A stretch of 5,079 nucleotides of DNA, taken from positions 1-5,079 of the forward strand of contig JAUWIR010000375.1 of assembly GCA_030605265.1 (NCBI GenBank), given 5' to 3'. The notes below the pieces were generated by a model. It was not told the origin of the DNA. It did no database searches and saw only the letters and a list, made by a program, of their open reading frames with translations. Positions 1 to 5,079 of the stretch are shown here, piece by piece; position 1 is the stretch's first letter; each line of letters begins with the position of its first letter. The DNA comes from Pseudomonadota bacterium. Its GTDB lineage: Bacteria; SZUA-182; DTGQ01. Made by a program: the position numbers and the translations under genes.

Positions 1-1035
1 AATTTCATTATTGCCACCGGCTCAAGACCCTACCTCCCCTCTATTGAGGGCATAAAAGCCATTCCCTACCTTACCAACGAAACCATCTTTGATCTTGATA
101 AGTTGCCACGGTCAATGATAATCCTCGGCGGCGGACCCATTGGTATAGAATTGGGATCAGCCCTCAACCGGCTGGGTGTCAAGATTACCATAGTAGAGAT
201 GCAGGAGCGTATTCTAGCCACAGAGGATAAGGAGTTGGTCCAAATTTTAACCCAATTGCTTCATGAGGAAGGAATAAGGGTCATCACCAAAGCCAAGGCG
301 CTACGGTTTTCAAAGAAAGACACCGGCATCGTCGTAGATATCCGGAGCGAAGCTGCAGAATTGATCCAATTGGAGGCCGAAAGTGTTCTCATAGCCACAG
401 GCAGAAGAGCCAATACTGAAGGGTTGTCTTTGGAAAAAGCAGGTGTAGAGACAGAGCAGCAAGGGGTGAGGGTAGGGCCACATCTTCAGACCACGGCAGC
501 AAATATCTATGCCTGTGGGGATGTAGTCGGCCCATACCTTTTTAGCCATATGGCTGAATATCAAGCTGTTATCGCTGTCCGCAATGCTCTTCTTCCTTTT
601 CCATTCAAAAGAAGGGTGGACTATAGAATGGCCGTCTGGGGTATCTTTACCGACCCGGAGTTAGCTCATGCCGGACTGACTGAGGAAGAGGCACGAAGCC
701 TCTATGGAGAAAAAATTTCCGTCTACAGGTGGCGATTTCAGAATATTGACCGAGGGAAAACTGATGGAGCACAAACAGGGATGAGCAAGTTTATCTGTGA
801 TACAAAAGGAAGGCTCCTGGGTGCGCATATTTTCGGAAAGCGGGCCTGCGAACTCATTCACGAAGCACAATTGCTCAAGGCCTTGAATCTTCCTTTGAGC
901 AAAATCCAATCAGTAATTCATGTGTATCCAAGCTATTCCGATGTGATTAAGCAGCCGGCGAAACAAGCCTATATTGAGTCCCTGCGAAGGAATTTTTTCA
1001 TTTCGCTGCTACAAAGAATCATATTGAAAAAATGA
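1..1035 (+). CDS. Mercuric reductase-like FAD/NAD(P)-dependent disulfide oxidoreductase, 5'-truncated
   Basis: The frame is open from base 1 to the TGA at 1033-1035, so 344 residues of a roughly 450-500-residue flavoprotein are visible and the start lies off the left edge. In order, by codon from base 1: IIATGSRP (3-10), GGGPIGIELG of the NAD(P) Rossmann fold (43-52), Glu in IVEMQERIL at the end of the second strand, which favours NADH over NADPH (inference), a second ATGRRAN turn (132-138), YACGDV of the FAD site (170-175), then the dimerisation domain with FTDPELAHAGLTEEEA. Lipoamide dehydrogenases carry HxHPTxxE here; this protein has IHVYPSYSD (codons 306-314), with Tyr replacing the catalytic His and Asp replacing Glu, as in MerA-like proteins that do not act on lipoamide. 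The CxxxxC redox pair and any heavy-metal domain would be upstream, unseen. A TVP38/TMEM64 gene follows, a frequent neighbour or fusion partner of this subfamily. Substrate unknown; family call is firm, true MerA activity is not supported. Confidence 0.9.
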   Translation, partial: NFIIATGSRPYLPSIEGIKAIPYLTNETIFDLDKLPRSMIILGGGPIGIELGSALNRLGVKITIVEMQERILATEDKELVQILTQLLHEEGIRVITKAKALRFSKKDTGIVVDIRSEAAELIQLEAESVLIATGRRANTEGLSLEKAGVETEQQGVRVGPHLQTTAANIYACGDVVGPYLFSHMAEYQAVIAVRNALLPFPFKRRVDYRMAVWGIFTDPELAHAGLTEEEARSLYGEKISVYRWRFQNIDRGKTDGAQTGMSKFICDTKGRLLGAHIFGKRACELIHEAQLLKALNLPLSKIQSVIHVYPSYSDVIKQPAKQAYIESLRRNFFISLLQRIILKK

Positions 1036-1041
1036 AGAAAT

Positions 1042-1212
1042 GTGAGCTTAAAAAGGGTATTGAATAAACCCAATTATCTCTCGGAAGTTGCCAAGGTTAT
1101 CCTTGAGGTTTACATTTCTGAGAAGGGACTGCAGATTGGAGCCTTGAGGCGAGCCAGTGAGGGTCAAGCCATACAAAAAGACCTTAGTTTATATATATTA
1201 CCATACCACTGA
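1042..1212 (+). CDS. Possible small ORF, 56 codons, unknown function
   Basis: A GTG-started frame (TTG at 1060 is an alternative) runs to TGA at 1210-1212, in the same frame as the preceding reductase and seven bases after its stop codon. The product would be a soluble, mostly helical 56-residue peptide containing YLSEVAKVILEVYISEKG and RRASEGQAIQKDLSLYI, which has a plausible mix of charged and hydrophobic residues. There is no good Shine-Dalgarno before either start, no domain I recognise and no codon-position bias that settles coding status. It may be a remnant of a longer gene or a chance opening. Confidence 0.22.
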   Translation: MSLKRVLNKPNYLSEVAKVILEVYISEKGLQIGALRRASEGQAIQKDLSLYILPYH

Positions 1213-1284
1213 AGAACATTACCGATAAGGCTCATTGTAGCCGGCAGCATCCATAGAATAGCAATATGAGGGTGTAGATACTAA

Positions 1285-1295
1285 GGGGAGGAAAG
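1285..1295 (+). promoter_or_regulatory. Strong purine-rich Shine-Dalgarno upstream of a five-codon ORF
   Basis: GGGGAGGAAAGG-like purine run at about 1285-1295, followed 7-11 bases later by ATG at 1303. It is the best ribosome-binding match upstream of the TVP38 gene, yet the ATG it serves meets TAG after five codons. It may drive a leader peptide coupled to the downstream start, or mark an older start of the membrane protein. Confidence 0.4.
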
Positions 1296-1302
1296 GCCGA
1301 AA

Positions 1303-1320
1303 ATGACGAGTAAGGTTTAG
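1303..1320 (+). CDS. Five-codon ORF (MTSKV-stop) in frame with the TVP38 gene
   Basis: ATG ACG AGT AAG GTT TAG lies in the same frame as the TVP38 start at 1339 and is separated from it only by the TAG and six sense codons. The Shine-Dalgarno before it is stronger than the one before 1339. It could be a translated leader peptide allowing reinitiation, or the original N-terminus cut off by an amber mutation. No homology argument is possible at this length. Confidence 0.2.
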   Translation: MTSKV

Positions 1321-1323
1321 AGC

Positions 1324-1330
1324 AAAGGGA
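1324..1330 (+). promoter_or_regulatory. Shine-Dalgarno for the TVP38 gene
   Basis: AAAGGGA ends eight bases before ATG 1339. The spacing is good and the match moderate. Together with the in-frame TAG at 1318-1320 it fixes 1339 as the usable start. Confidence 0.55.
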
Positions 1331-1338
1331 ACTTCTAT

Positions 1339-1894
1339 ATGAGTAAAAATCTTATCAAAAAAATAGTGATTATAATGGCCATAGTAGCCTTGATTGCCGG
1401 ATATAAGATCTTTAACCTCAATCAATATCTTACCCTCTCTTATCTCAAAGCATCTCAAGAAAAATTTTTAATCCTTTATGCTGAACATCGCCTACCGGTC
1501 ATAGCAGGCTACATGGGTATCTACATTCTGGTAACTTCTCTCTCATTACCGGGAGCGGCAGTAATGACCCTGGCCGGTGGCGCACTCTTTGGATTTTGGT
1601 TGGTTGGGCGCACTGGCCGTTTCATTTGCCAGTACCATAGGGGCCACCTCAGCTTGTTTTGTCTCACGCTATTTATTAAGAGATTGGGTGCAGGGTAAAT
1701 TCGGTGACAAGCTCTCGGCAATTAATCAGGGTATTGAAAGAGAAGGGAAATTTTATTTATTTACCCTGCGGCTAATTCCTGTTTTTCCTTTTTTTGTCAT
1801 TAATCTGGTAATGGGCCTGACGACTATTCCTTTAATTGCTTTTTACTGGATATCTCAAATAGGGATGCCAAGAATTCAAGGGTTTGTTTTCTAA
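1339..1894 (+). pseudogene. TVP38/TMEM64 (VTT/SNARE-associated) family membrane protein, frameshifted and C-terminally truncated
   Basis: Two plus-strand frames join into one protein. The first, from ATG 1339, gives a short cytoplasmic N-terminus, a membrane segment (about residues 8-24) and the VTT core reaching SLPGAAVMTLAGGALFGFWL (residues 69-88). It then leaves frame and would end in nonsense at a stop near 1698. The second frame continues correctly from about 1608 with GALAVSFASTIGATSACFVS, then the RYLLRDWVQ-like segment and the conserved FTLRLIPVFPFFVINLVMGLT, ending at TAA 1892-1894. Removing one of three tandem TTGG units (1596-1607) restores the frame exactly and gives about 183 residues. 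The family usually runs about 40-50 residues further after YWISQIGM, with an LPGT-type segment and a last membrane helix; here it ends PRIQGFVF. Members are integral inner-membrane proteins related to DedA, which moves undecaprenyl phosphate; this subgroup's substrate is unknown. Family identity is sure; function as read is doubtful. Confidence 0.85.
1596..1607 (+). repeat. Three tandem TTGG units at the TVP38 frameshift
   Basis: TTGG occurs three times in a row and is followed by a further G. Two copies would keep the protein in frame (GGALFGFWL then GALAVSF), and three shift it by one. This is the pattern expected from slipped-strand gain of one unit. Confidence 0.85.
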
Positions 1895-1969
1895 ACAGAT
1901 CTTCTTATCTGGTAGTTAGACAGTATAAGAGTGATGATCAAGGTTTTGTTTATAATTAGTTATTAATTA
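1895..1969. other. AT-rich spacer between convergent genes
   Basis: This 75-bp spacer separates the 3' end of the plus-strand TVP38 gene from the 3' end of zwf on the minus strand. It contains a weak stem, CAGAT (1896-1900) with ATCTG (1907-1911) around a 6-base loop, and an all-AT inverted repeat at its right end. Another frame across 1868-1920 reads FKGLFSKQIFLSGS, which could be a leftover TVP38 tail; that is speculative. Confidence 0.4.
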
Positions 1970-1970
1970 T
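1952..1970. terminator. All-AT inverted repeat between convergent genes, possible weak bidirectional terminator
   Basis: ATAATTA (1952-1958) and TAATTAT (1964-1970) form a perfect 7-bp stem with a 5-base loop, touching the zwf stop codon. The stem contains no G-C pairs and would be unstable, and no long T-tract follows on either strand. Its position between convergent genes is the main argument for a terminator. Confidence 0.22.
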
Positions 1971-3522
1971 TACCAGGTTTGCCATGTGCGGCCATCTTTT
2001 TTTATTAATTCATCCGCATCCTTTGGTCCCCAGCTTCCAGCAGGATAATTAGGGAAATTTATGGCAGGTATGCTCTCCCAGCGTTCAATAATTGGATCTA
2101 CTACCGCCCACATGGCTTCAACTCCGTCCTGGCGGGCGAAAATCGTCAAATCCCCCTTCATACAGTCTATCAAAACCTTTTCATAAGGGGGATGCCGGGT
2201 TATTTTAAAGGAATCCTCATAATTAAAATTCATAGTCACCCCGTATAGTTTATTGGTCCCTTCAGGGTGTTTGACACTAAAACGCAATAATATTTCTTCA
2301 TCAGGTTGAATGCCCAGGACTAATCGATTGGGCTCTAATATATCACAGGTGCGGCCAAATAACCGCAGAGGGGGCTGTTTAAATTGAATAACAATTTCAG
2401 TGGTTCGCTTGCCTAATCGCTTCCCTGCGCGGATGTAGAAAGGGACCCCCGCCCAACGCCAATTATCAATATGGAATTTGGCTGCAAAGAAGGTCGGAGT
2501 ATTGGAATCAGGGGAAACATGTTCTTCTTCTCGATATCCGGGGACATTTCTCCCATTGATCTTACCGGGACCATATTGCCCTCTTACAATAAAGTTATCA
2601 AGGTATTCATCATCCATTACCCTCATGGTATGAAATATCTTGATCTTTTCATCACGTATAAAATCAGCGTCAAAGCCCACCGGCGGCTCCATGGCCACCA
2701 AAGCTAAAAGCTGCATGATATGGTTTTGATCAATATCTCTTACTACCCCCGCAGTCTCATAAAAAGGGCCGCGATGCCCCACGCCTATATCTTCGGCTAC
2801 AGAAATTTGAACATGATCAATATACCGCCTGTTCCAGAGCGGCTCAAAAATACTGTTGGAAAAACGAAAGAAAATGATATTCTGAACCGTATCCTTGGCC
2901 AGATAATGATCAATGCGAAAAATCTGCTTTTCATCAAAGGCTTGGGCAACAATATTATTGAGCTTGTGGCCGAAGCTCTATCCCGGCCAAAGGGTTTTTC
3001 CATAATGATTCTAGTAGTAAAGGTCTCCCTGCATAGATTATAATGAGCTAATTTCCCGATGATTATTGATCCTGCCGCAGGAGGGGCAGCCAAATAATAG
3101 ATTACCTCTTTTGTATTGTCCTCGGTAGGGGTGGTAATTTCATGGATACGATTACAAAGCACCTGATACTTGGCATCATCTGTAAAATCAGAGGATAAAT
3201 AAAACAAGTGCCGGCAAAATTCACCCCAAGCACTTTCATCTAATCTTTCTTGGGAGAATTGAGCAAAGGCATCTTTAGCCAGTTTGCGGTATTCCTCGTC
3301 AGACATGGACGGCAAGCCAAAGCCTAAGATGGAAAAGGCATCAGGAAGCTTTTTTTCATGGTATAAGTGATACAATGCCGGCAAAAGCTTTCTTTGACTT
3401 AAATCTCCTGCTCCGCCAAAGATAACCATGGTGAAGGGTTTTATTGTAAATTCTTCTGCAGGGATATCACAGGTTTGTAAAAATCGGCTATGCACCTCAG
3501 GGGAGATATATTTCTCCATCAT
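1970..3522 (-). pseudogene. zwf: Glucose-6-phosphate 1-dehydrogenase, one-base frameshift near 2964
   Basis: Oxidises glucose-6-phosphate to 6-phosphogluconolactone with NAD(P)+, the first step of the oxidative pentose phosphate pathway, in the cytosol. The first frame starts at ATG 3522 and carries the nucleotide-binding VIFGGAGDLSQRKLLPALYHLY-type segment (residues 33-54, GGAGDL at 36-41) and IIMEKPFGRD (172-181). It goes wrong after Thr186 and would end at 2797. The other frame, open from about 2964 to the TAA at 1970-1972, continues with RIDHYLAKDTVQN (substrate phosphate and Asp/His residues), FEPLWNRRYIDHVQI, RDIDQNH (general-base His codon at 2720-2722), VPFYIRAGKRLGKRTTEI and the C-terminal NYPAGSWGP. 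Restoring one A in ACAAGCTC gives ACA AAG CTC and a continuous protein of about 517 residues, the normal length. So a single base is missing and everything else is intact. It lies 29 bases after the transketolase C-terminal subunit, in the same operon. As sequenced, no active enzyme would be made. A sequencing or assembly indel is the simplest cause. Confidence 0.93.
2961..2967 (-). other. Site of the zwf one-base deletion
   Basis: On the minus strand the text is GCC ACA AGC TCA AT. Adding one A after ACA yields A-T-K-L-N-N and then the correct downstream frame. A two-A run that should be three A is a typical homopolymer indel. No slippery heptamer typical of programmed frameshifting is present. 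Confidence 0.8.
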
Positions 3523-3523
3523 C

Positions 3524-3538
3524 TACTCCTTACTCCTT
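3524..3538 (-). promoter_or_regulatory. Tandem duplicated Shine-Dalgarno before zwf
   Basis: On the minus strand AGGAGTA occurs twice in direct succession (3537-3531 and 3530-3524), and ATGATG begins two bases later. The proximal AGGAG is only 3 bases from the first ATG (3522) and 6 from the second (3519). The distal one is 10 and 13 bases away. The pairs distal-ATG1 and proximal-ATG2 are both workable, so either Met could start zwf; the difference is one residue. Confidence 0.65.
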
Positions 3539-3551
3539 CTATTCTCTTTAA

Positions 3552-4493
3552 TTACTTCCTCTTGATAACTTTCTTAACTGCTTCAACAATATCAATATCT
3601 TTGAGATGATATTTTTTCAGCAGCTCATCAGCCTCTCCGGATTCTCCAAATACATCATTTACAGCCACCATCTCAAGGGGGGAAGGGATGTTTTTCACTA
3701 GCACTTCACTGACGGCACCACCCAGCCCGCCATACAACTGATGTTCCTCAGCAGTAACAATGGCCCCTGTTTCTTTGGCTGCCCGGATGATAGCCTCTTT
3801 ATCAAGAGGTTTTATGGTGTGCATATTGATGACCCGGGCTTCAATTCCCTCCTGAGCCAAGGACTGTGCTGCCTGAAGAGCCTCTGAGACCATTATCCCG
3901 CAGGCAATAATGGTTACATCCCTACCTTCTCGCATGATATTTGCTTTGCCCATAGTAAAGGGATCAGACTCTTTGGTTAGGATGGGAAAAGGAACTCGTC
4001 CAAGTCTCATATAGACCGGACCACAGTAATCAGCCATAAAATTGACGCACTTTTTCGTTTCAACGGCATCACAGGGGCAAAGAACAATAATATTAGGCAG
4101 CACGCGGGTTATGGCAAAATCCTCCAGGCATTGGGCGGTAGCCCCGTCAGGTCCAACTGTCAATCCTGCATGGGAGCCAATTATTTTTACATTCCTTTGG
4201 TTATAGCAAATGGAGATCCTCAATATTCCATAAGCCCGGTTAGTCAAAAAAACAGCAAAAGAGCAGGCAAAAGGAATAAGCCCGTCAAGACTTAAGCCCA
4301 CGGCAATCCCCAGAACATCCTGCTCGGCAATGCCTATATTGAAAAATCGGTCAGGAAATTCTTTTTTAAAGTATTGTGCGCGGGTTGAATCTTCTAAATC
4401 ACCGGAGAGGACCACAATTTTTCTATTTTTTCTCCCAAGCTCAACCAATTCCTCGCCAAAAGCATCTCTGGTTGCTTTCATATCCCGGGTCAT
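3552..4493 (-). CDS. Transketolase, C-terminal subunit
   Basis: The 313-residue product corresponds to the pyrimidine-binding and C-terminal domains of transketolase. With the subunit encoded just upstream it transfers two-carbon ketol units between sugar phosphates, using thiamine diphosphate, in the non-oxidative pentose phosphate pathway. Evidence: RFFNIGIAEQDVLGIAVGLS (residues 49-68), with Glu57 as the cofactor-activating glutamate; SFAVFLTNRAY; GSHAGLTVGPDGATAQCLED (106-125); YMRLGR; and a C-terminal domain with VINMHTIKPLD and TAEEHQLYGGLGGAV (247-261). Length is normal for the split form. Position 120 is Ala in GATAQ, where many transketolases have a phosphate-contacting His (THQ). 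Start ATG 4493 is chosen because of the consensus Shine-Dalgarno and the ATGA overlap with the previous gene; ATG at codon 5 is less likely. Intact, in contrast to its neighbours. 1-deoxyxylulose-5-phosphate synthase is excluded by length and by pairing with a separate N-terminal subunit. Confidence 0.94.
   Translation of the reverse strand: MTRDMKATRDAFGEELVELGRKNRKIVVLSGDLEDSTRAQYFKKEFPDRFFNIGIAEQDVLGIAVGLSLDGLIPFACSFAVFLTNRAYGILRISICYNQRNVKIIGSHAGLTVGPDGATAQCLEDFAITRVLPNIIVLCPCDAVETKKCVNFMADYCGPVYMRLGRVPFPILTKESDPFTMGKANIMREGRDVTIIACGIMVSEALQAAQSLAQEGIEARVINMHTIKPLDKEAIIRAAKETGAIVTAEEHQLYGGLGGAVSEVLVKNIPSPLEMVAVNDVFGESGEADELLKKYHLKDIDIVEAVKKVIKRK
4490..4493 (-). other. ATGA stop-start overlap of the two transketolase subunits
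   Basis: The TGA of the N-terminal subunit (4490-4492) overlaps the ATG of the C-terminal subunit (4491-4493). This is the usual sign of translational coupling and would favour equal amounts of the two halves of one enzyme. Confidence 0.9.
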
Positions 4494-5038
4494 GCTGCAC
4501 CTCCTTGGTCCAATTCAGCCAGGGCCTCAGCTAATTCTTTTTTATTCGGGGCCTTGCCGTGCCATTTGGCCTGGCCTTCCATAAAAGAGACTCCTTTCCC
4601 TTTGACTGTATGGGCCAAAATAAAGAAAGGTTCCCCCTTGACTGTGTCAAACTCATCCAAAGCACTAATCAAGTCCTGAAAGCTATGTCCATCCACTTCC
4701 CTTACCTGCCAGCCAAAATCTCTCCATTTGGCTGCAATCGGCTCTTCGGTTTTTATCTCCGCCACTGGCCCGTTTTCCTGTACTCTATTGCCGTCAAGAA
4801 TAACGCAGATGTTATCAAGTTTATGGTGGGCCGCAGTCATGGCAGCTTCCCATATCTGCCCCTCTTGCATCTCTCCATCCCCTATGAGGCAATAGATATT
4901 AAAGTCCACTTTACGAATTTTTGCTCCCAGGGCTATTCCCACAGCTACAGACAACCCTTGTCCCAATGAGCCGGTAGAAAGCTCCACTCCAGGCACACCG
5001 ACGTGAGCATGCCCCTGAAGACGGCCAATGTCATCCAA
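4490..5038 (-). CDS. Transketolase, N-terminal subunit, 5'-incomplete
   Basis: This is the thiamine diphosphate (PP-domain) half of a split transketolase, acting as a heterotetramer with the next gene's product. The visible 182 residues contain RLQGHAHVGVPGVELSTGSL (6-25), the cofactor/metal motif GDGEMQEGQIWEAAM with GDG at 53-55 and its distal Asn in LDGN (Asn84), VDGH (115-118), and AHTVKGKGVSFMEGQAKWHGK (142-162), all standard. Family members of this type are about 270-280 residues, so some 90-100 N-terminal residues, including the SGHPG-type segment and the SKGH region, are missing. The TTG at 5038 is only the first in-frame start-like codon after an in-frame TGA (5048-5050); it is inside a conserved region and is not the true start. 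The gene therefore either changes frame between 5039 and 5050 or carries a nonsense codon there, before running off the right edge. Confidence 0.88.
   Translation of the reverse strand: MDDIGRLQGHAHVGVPGVELSTGSLGQGLSVAVGIALGAKIRKVDFNIYCLIGDGEMQEGQIWEAAMTAAHHKLDNICVILDGNRVQENGPVAEIKTEEPIAAKWRDFGWQVREVDGHSFQDLISALDEFDTVKGEPFFILAHTVKGKGVSFMEGQAKWHGKAPNKKELAEALAELDQGGAA
4499..4506 (-). promoter_or_regulatory. Consensus Shine-Dalgarno for the transketolase C-terminal subunit
   Basis: AAGGAGGT on the minus strand lies inside the last codons of the upstream subunit, 5 bases before ATG 4493. The match to the anti-Shine-Dalgarno is full, and it decides the start. Confidence 0.88.
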
Positions 5039-5079
5039 ACTAATGCGTCATATCGGCTCAGTGATTTCAAGTAGTTACA
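5039..5079 (-). other. Probable upstream part of the transketolase N-terminal subunit, out of frame
   Basis: In the frame of the gene this stretch has TGA at 5048-5050 and TAA at 5075-5077. A different minus-strand frame is fully open and reads CNYLKSLSRYDAL, which fits the L..L.RYD segment normally preceding LQGH in transketolases. One missing base around 5039-5044 would join it to SLDDIGRLQGH. The edge is only 41 bases away, so this is a moderate inference. Confidence 0.4.

Larger units (their letters stand above)
1036..1338. other. Gap of about 300 bases with no convincing gene
   Basis: Between the reductase stop and the TVP38 start there is no RNA gene, no clear terminator with a T-tract and no convincing promoter pair. 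The plus-strand frame of the reductase reopens after its stop and stays open to 1212. It then breaks into short stretches separated by stops, and the last of these is a five-codon ORF behind a strong Shine-Dalgarno. One reading is a decayed small gene between the reductase and the membrane protein; another is a plain leader region. The region does not look like a tight operon junction, so the two flanking genes may be transcribed separately. Confidence 0.5.

Noticed and set aside
1101..1149. CCTTGAGG direct repeat at 1101-1108 and 1142-1149
   Set aside because: Two 8-base copies in a 300-base region are expected by chance, and no third copy or symmetry suggests an operator.
1219..1458. Minus-strand open frame covering the gap and the TVP38 start
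   Set aside because: It overlaps the N-terminal membrane segment of TVP38 on the other strand and its translation has no recognisable domain.
1896..1911. CAGAT/ATCTG hairpin as a terminator of the TVP38 gene
   Set aside because: The stem is only 5 bp and is not followed by a T-tract on the plus strand; too weak to call on its own.
2797..2970. Programmed ribosomal frameshifting in zwf
   Set aside because: There is no slippery heptamer or obvious stimulatory structure at the break, and G6PDH is not known to use frameshifting; a one-base indel is simpler.
2471..3043. Plus-strand open frames opposite zwf (2471-2707 and 2720-3043)
   Set aside because: They lie antisense to clear G6PDH motifs, have no ribosome-binding site or recognisable domain, and are explained as shadows of the minus-strand gene.
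4330..4969. Plus-strand open frames opposite the transketolase genes (4330-4584 and 4559-4969)
   Set aside because: Antisense to conserved thiamine-diphosphate motifs; the translations show no domain and sit across a real gene boundary.
5048..5050. TGA recoded as an amino acid in the transketolase N-terminal subunit
   Set aside because: The reductase and this same gene end at TGA in the expected places, so a reassigned code is not supported.

Overview
The window reads as an ordinary metabolic stretch of a bacterial chromosome with moderate base composition. It is probably from an uncultured or little-studied anaerobe or environmental bacterium. The features behind this are a two-polypeptide (split) transketolase, tight Shine-Dalgarno-led spacing, and a MerA-like flavoprotein next to a TVP38/TMEM64 membrane protein. 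Split transketolases and such pairs occur in many phyla, so I do not assign a lineage.

Left part, plus strand (1-1894). It opens inside a pyridine nucleotide-disulfide oxidoreductase of the mercuric reductase-like group; the N-terminal FAD and CxxxxC part lies off the left edge. About 300 bases without a convincing gene follow, holding a possible 56-codon GTG frame and a strong Shine-Dalgarno in front of a five-codon ORF. Next comes a TVP38/TMEM64 (VTT-domain) membrane protein gene. It is broken by an extra copy of a 4-bp TTGG repeat and also lacks its usual C-terminus.

Right part, minus strand (5079-1970). This is a pentose-phosphate operon in the order transketolase N-terminal subunit, transketolase C-terminal subunit, glucose-6-phosphate dehydrogenase (zwf). 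The two transketolase halves overlap by 4 bases (ATGA), with a consensus Shine-Dalgarno inside the first. zwf follows 29 bases later behind a tandemly duplicated Shine-Dalgarno. zwf is recognisable over its full length, but one base is missing near 2964, so it reads as two frames. The transketolase N-terminal subunit loses its frame close to the right edge. The operon would supply NADPH and ribulose-5-phosphate (with a lactonase and 6-phosphogluconate dehydrogenase encoded elsewhere) and interconvert sugar phosphates. The two gene groups converge on a 75-bp AT-rich spacer.

The most notable observation is the concentration of reading-frame damage: two certain frameshifts, one C-terminal truncation and one probable disruption at the edge, all within 5 kb. 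Either the assembly carries indel errors or the locus is decaying. The zwf case, a single base lost from a short homopolymer, looks like an error. The TVP38 case, a 4-bp repeat gain plus a lost C-terminus, looks more like real mutation. I see no RNA gene, CRISPR array, insertion sequence or new defence system.
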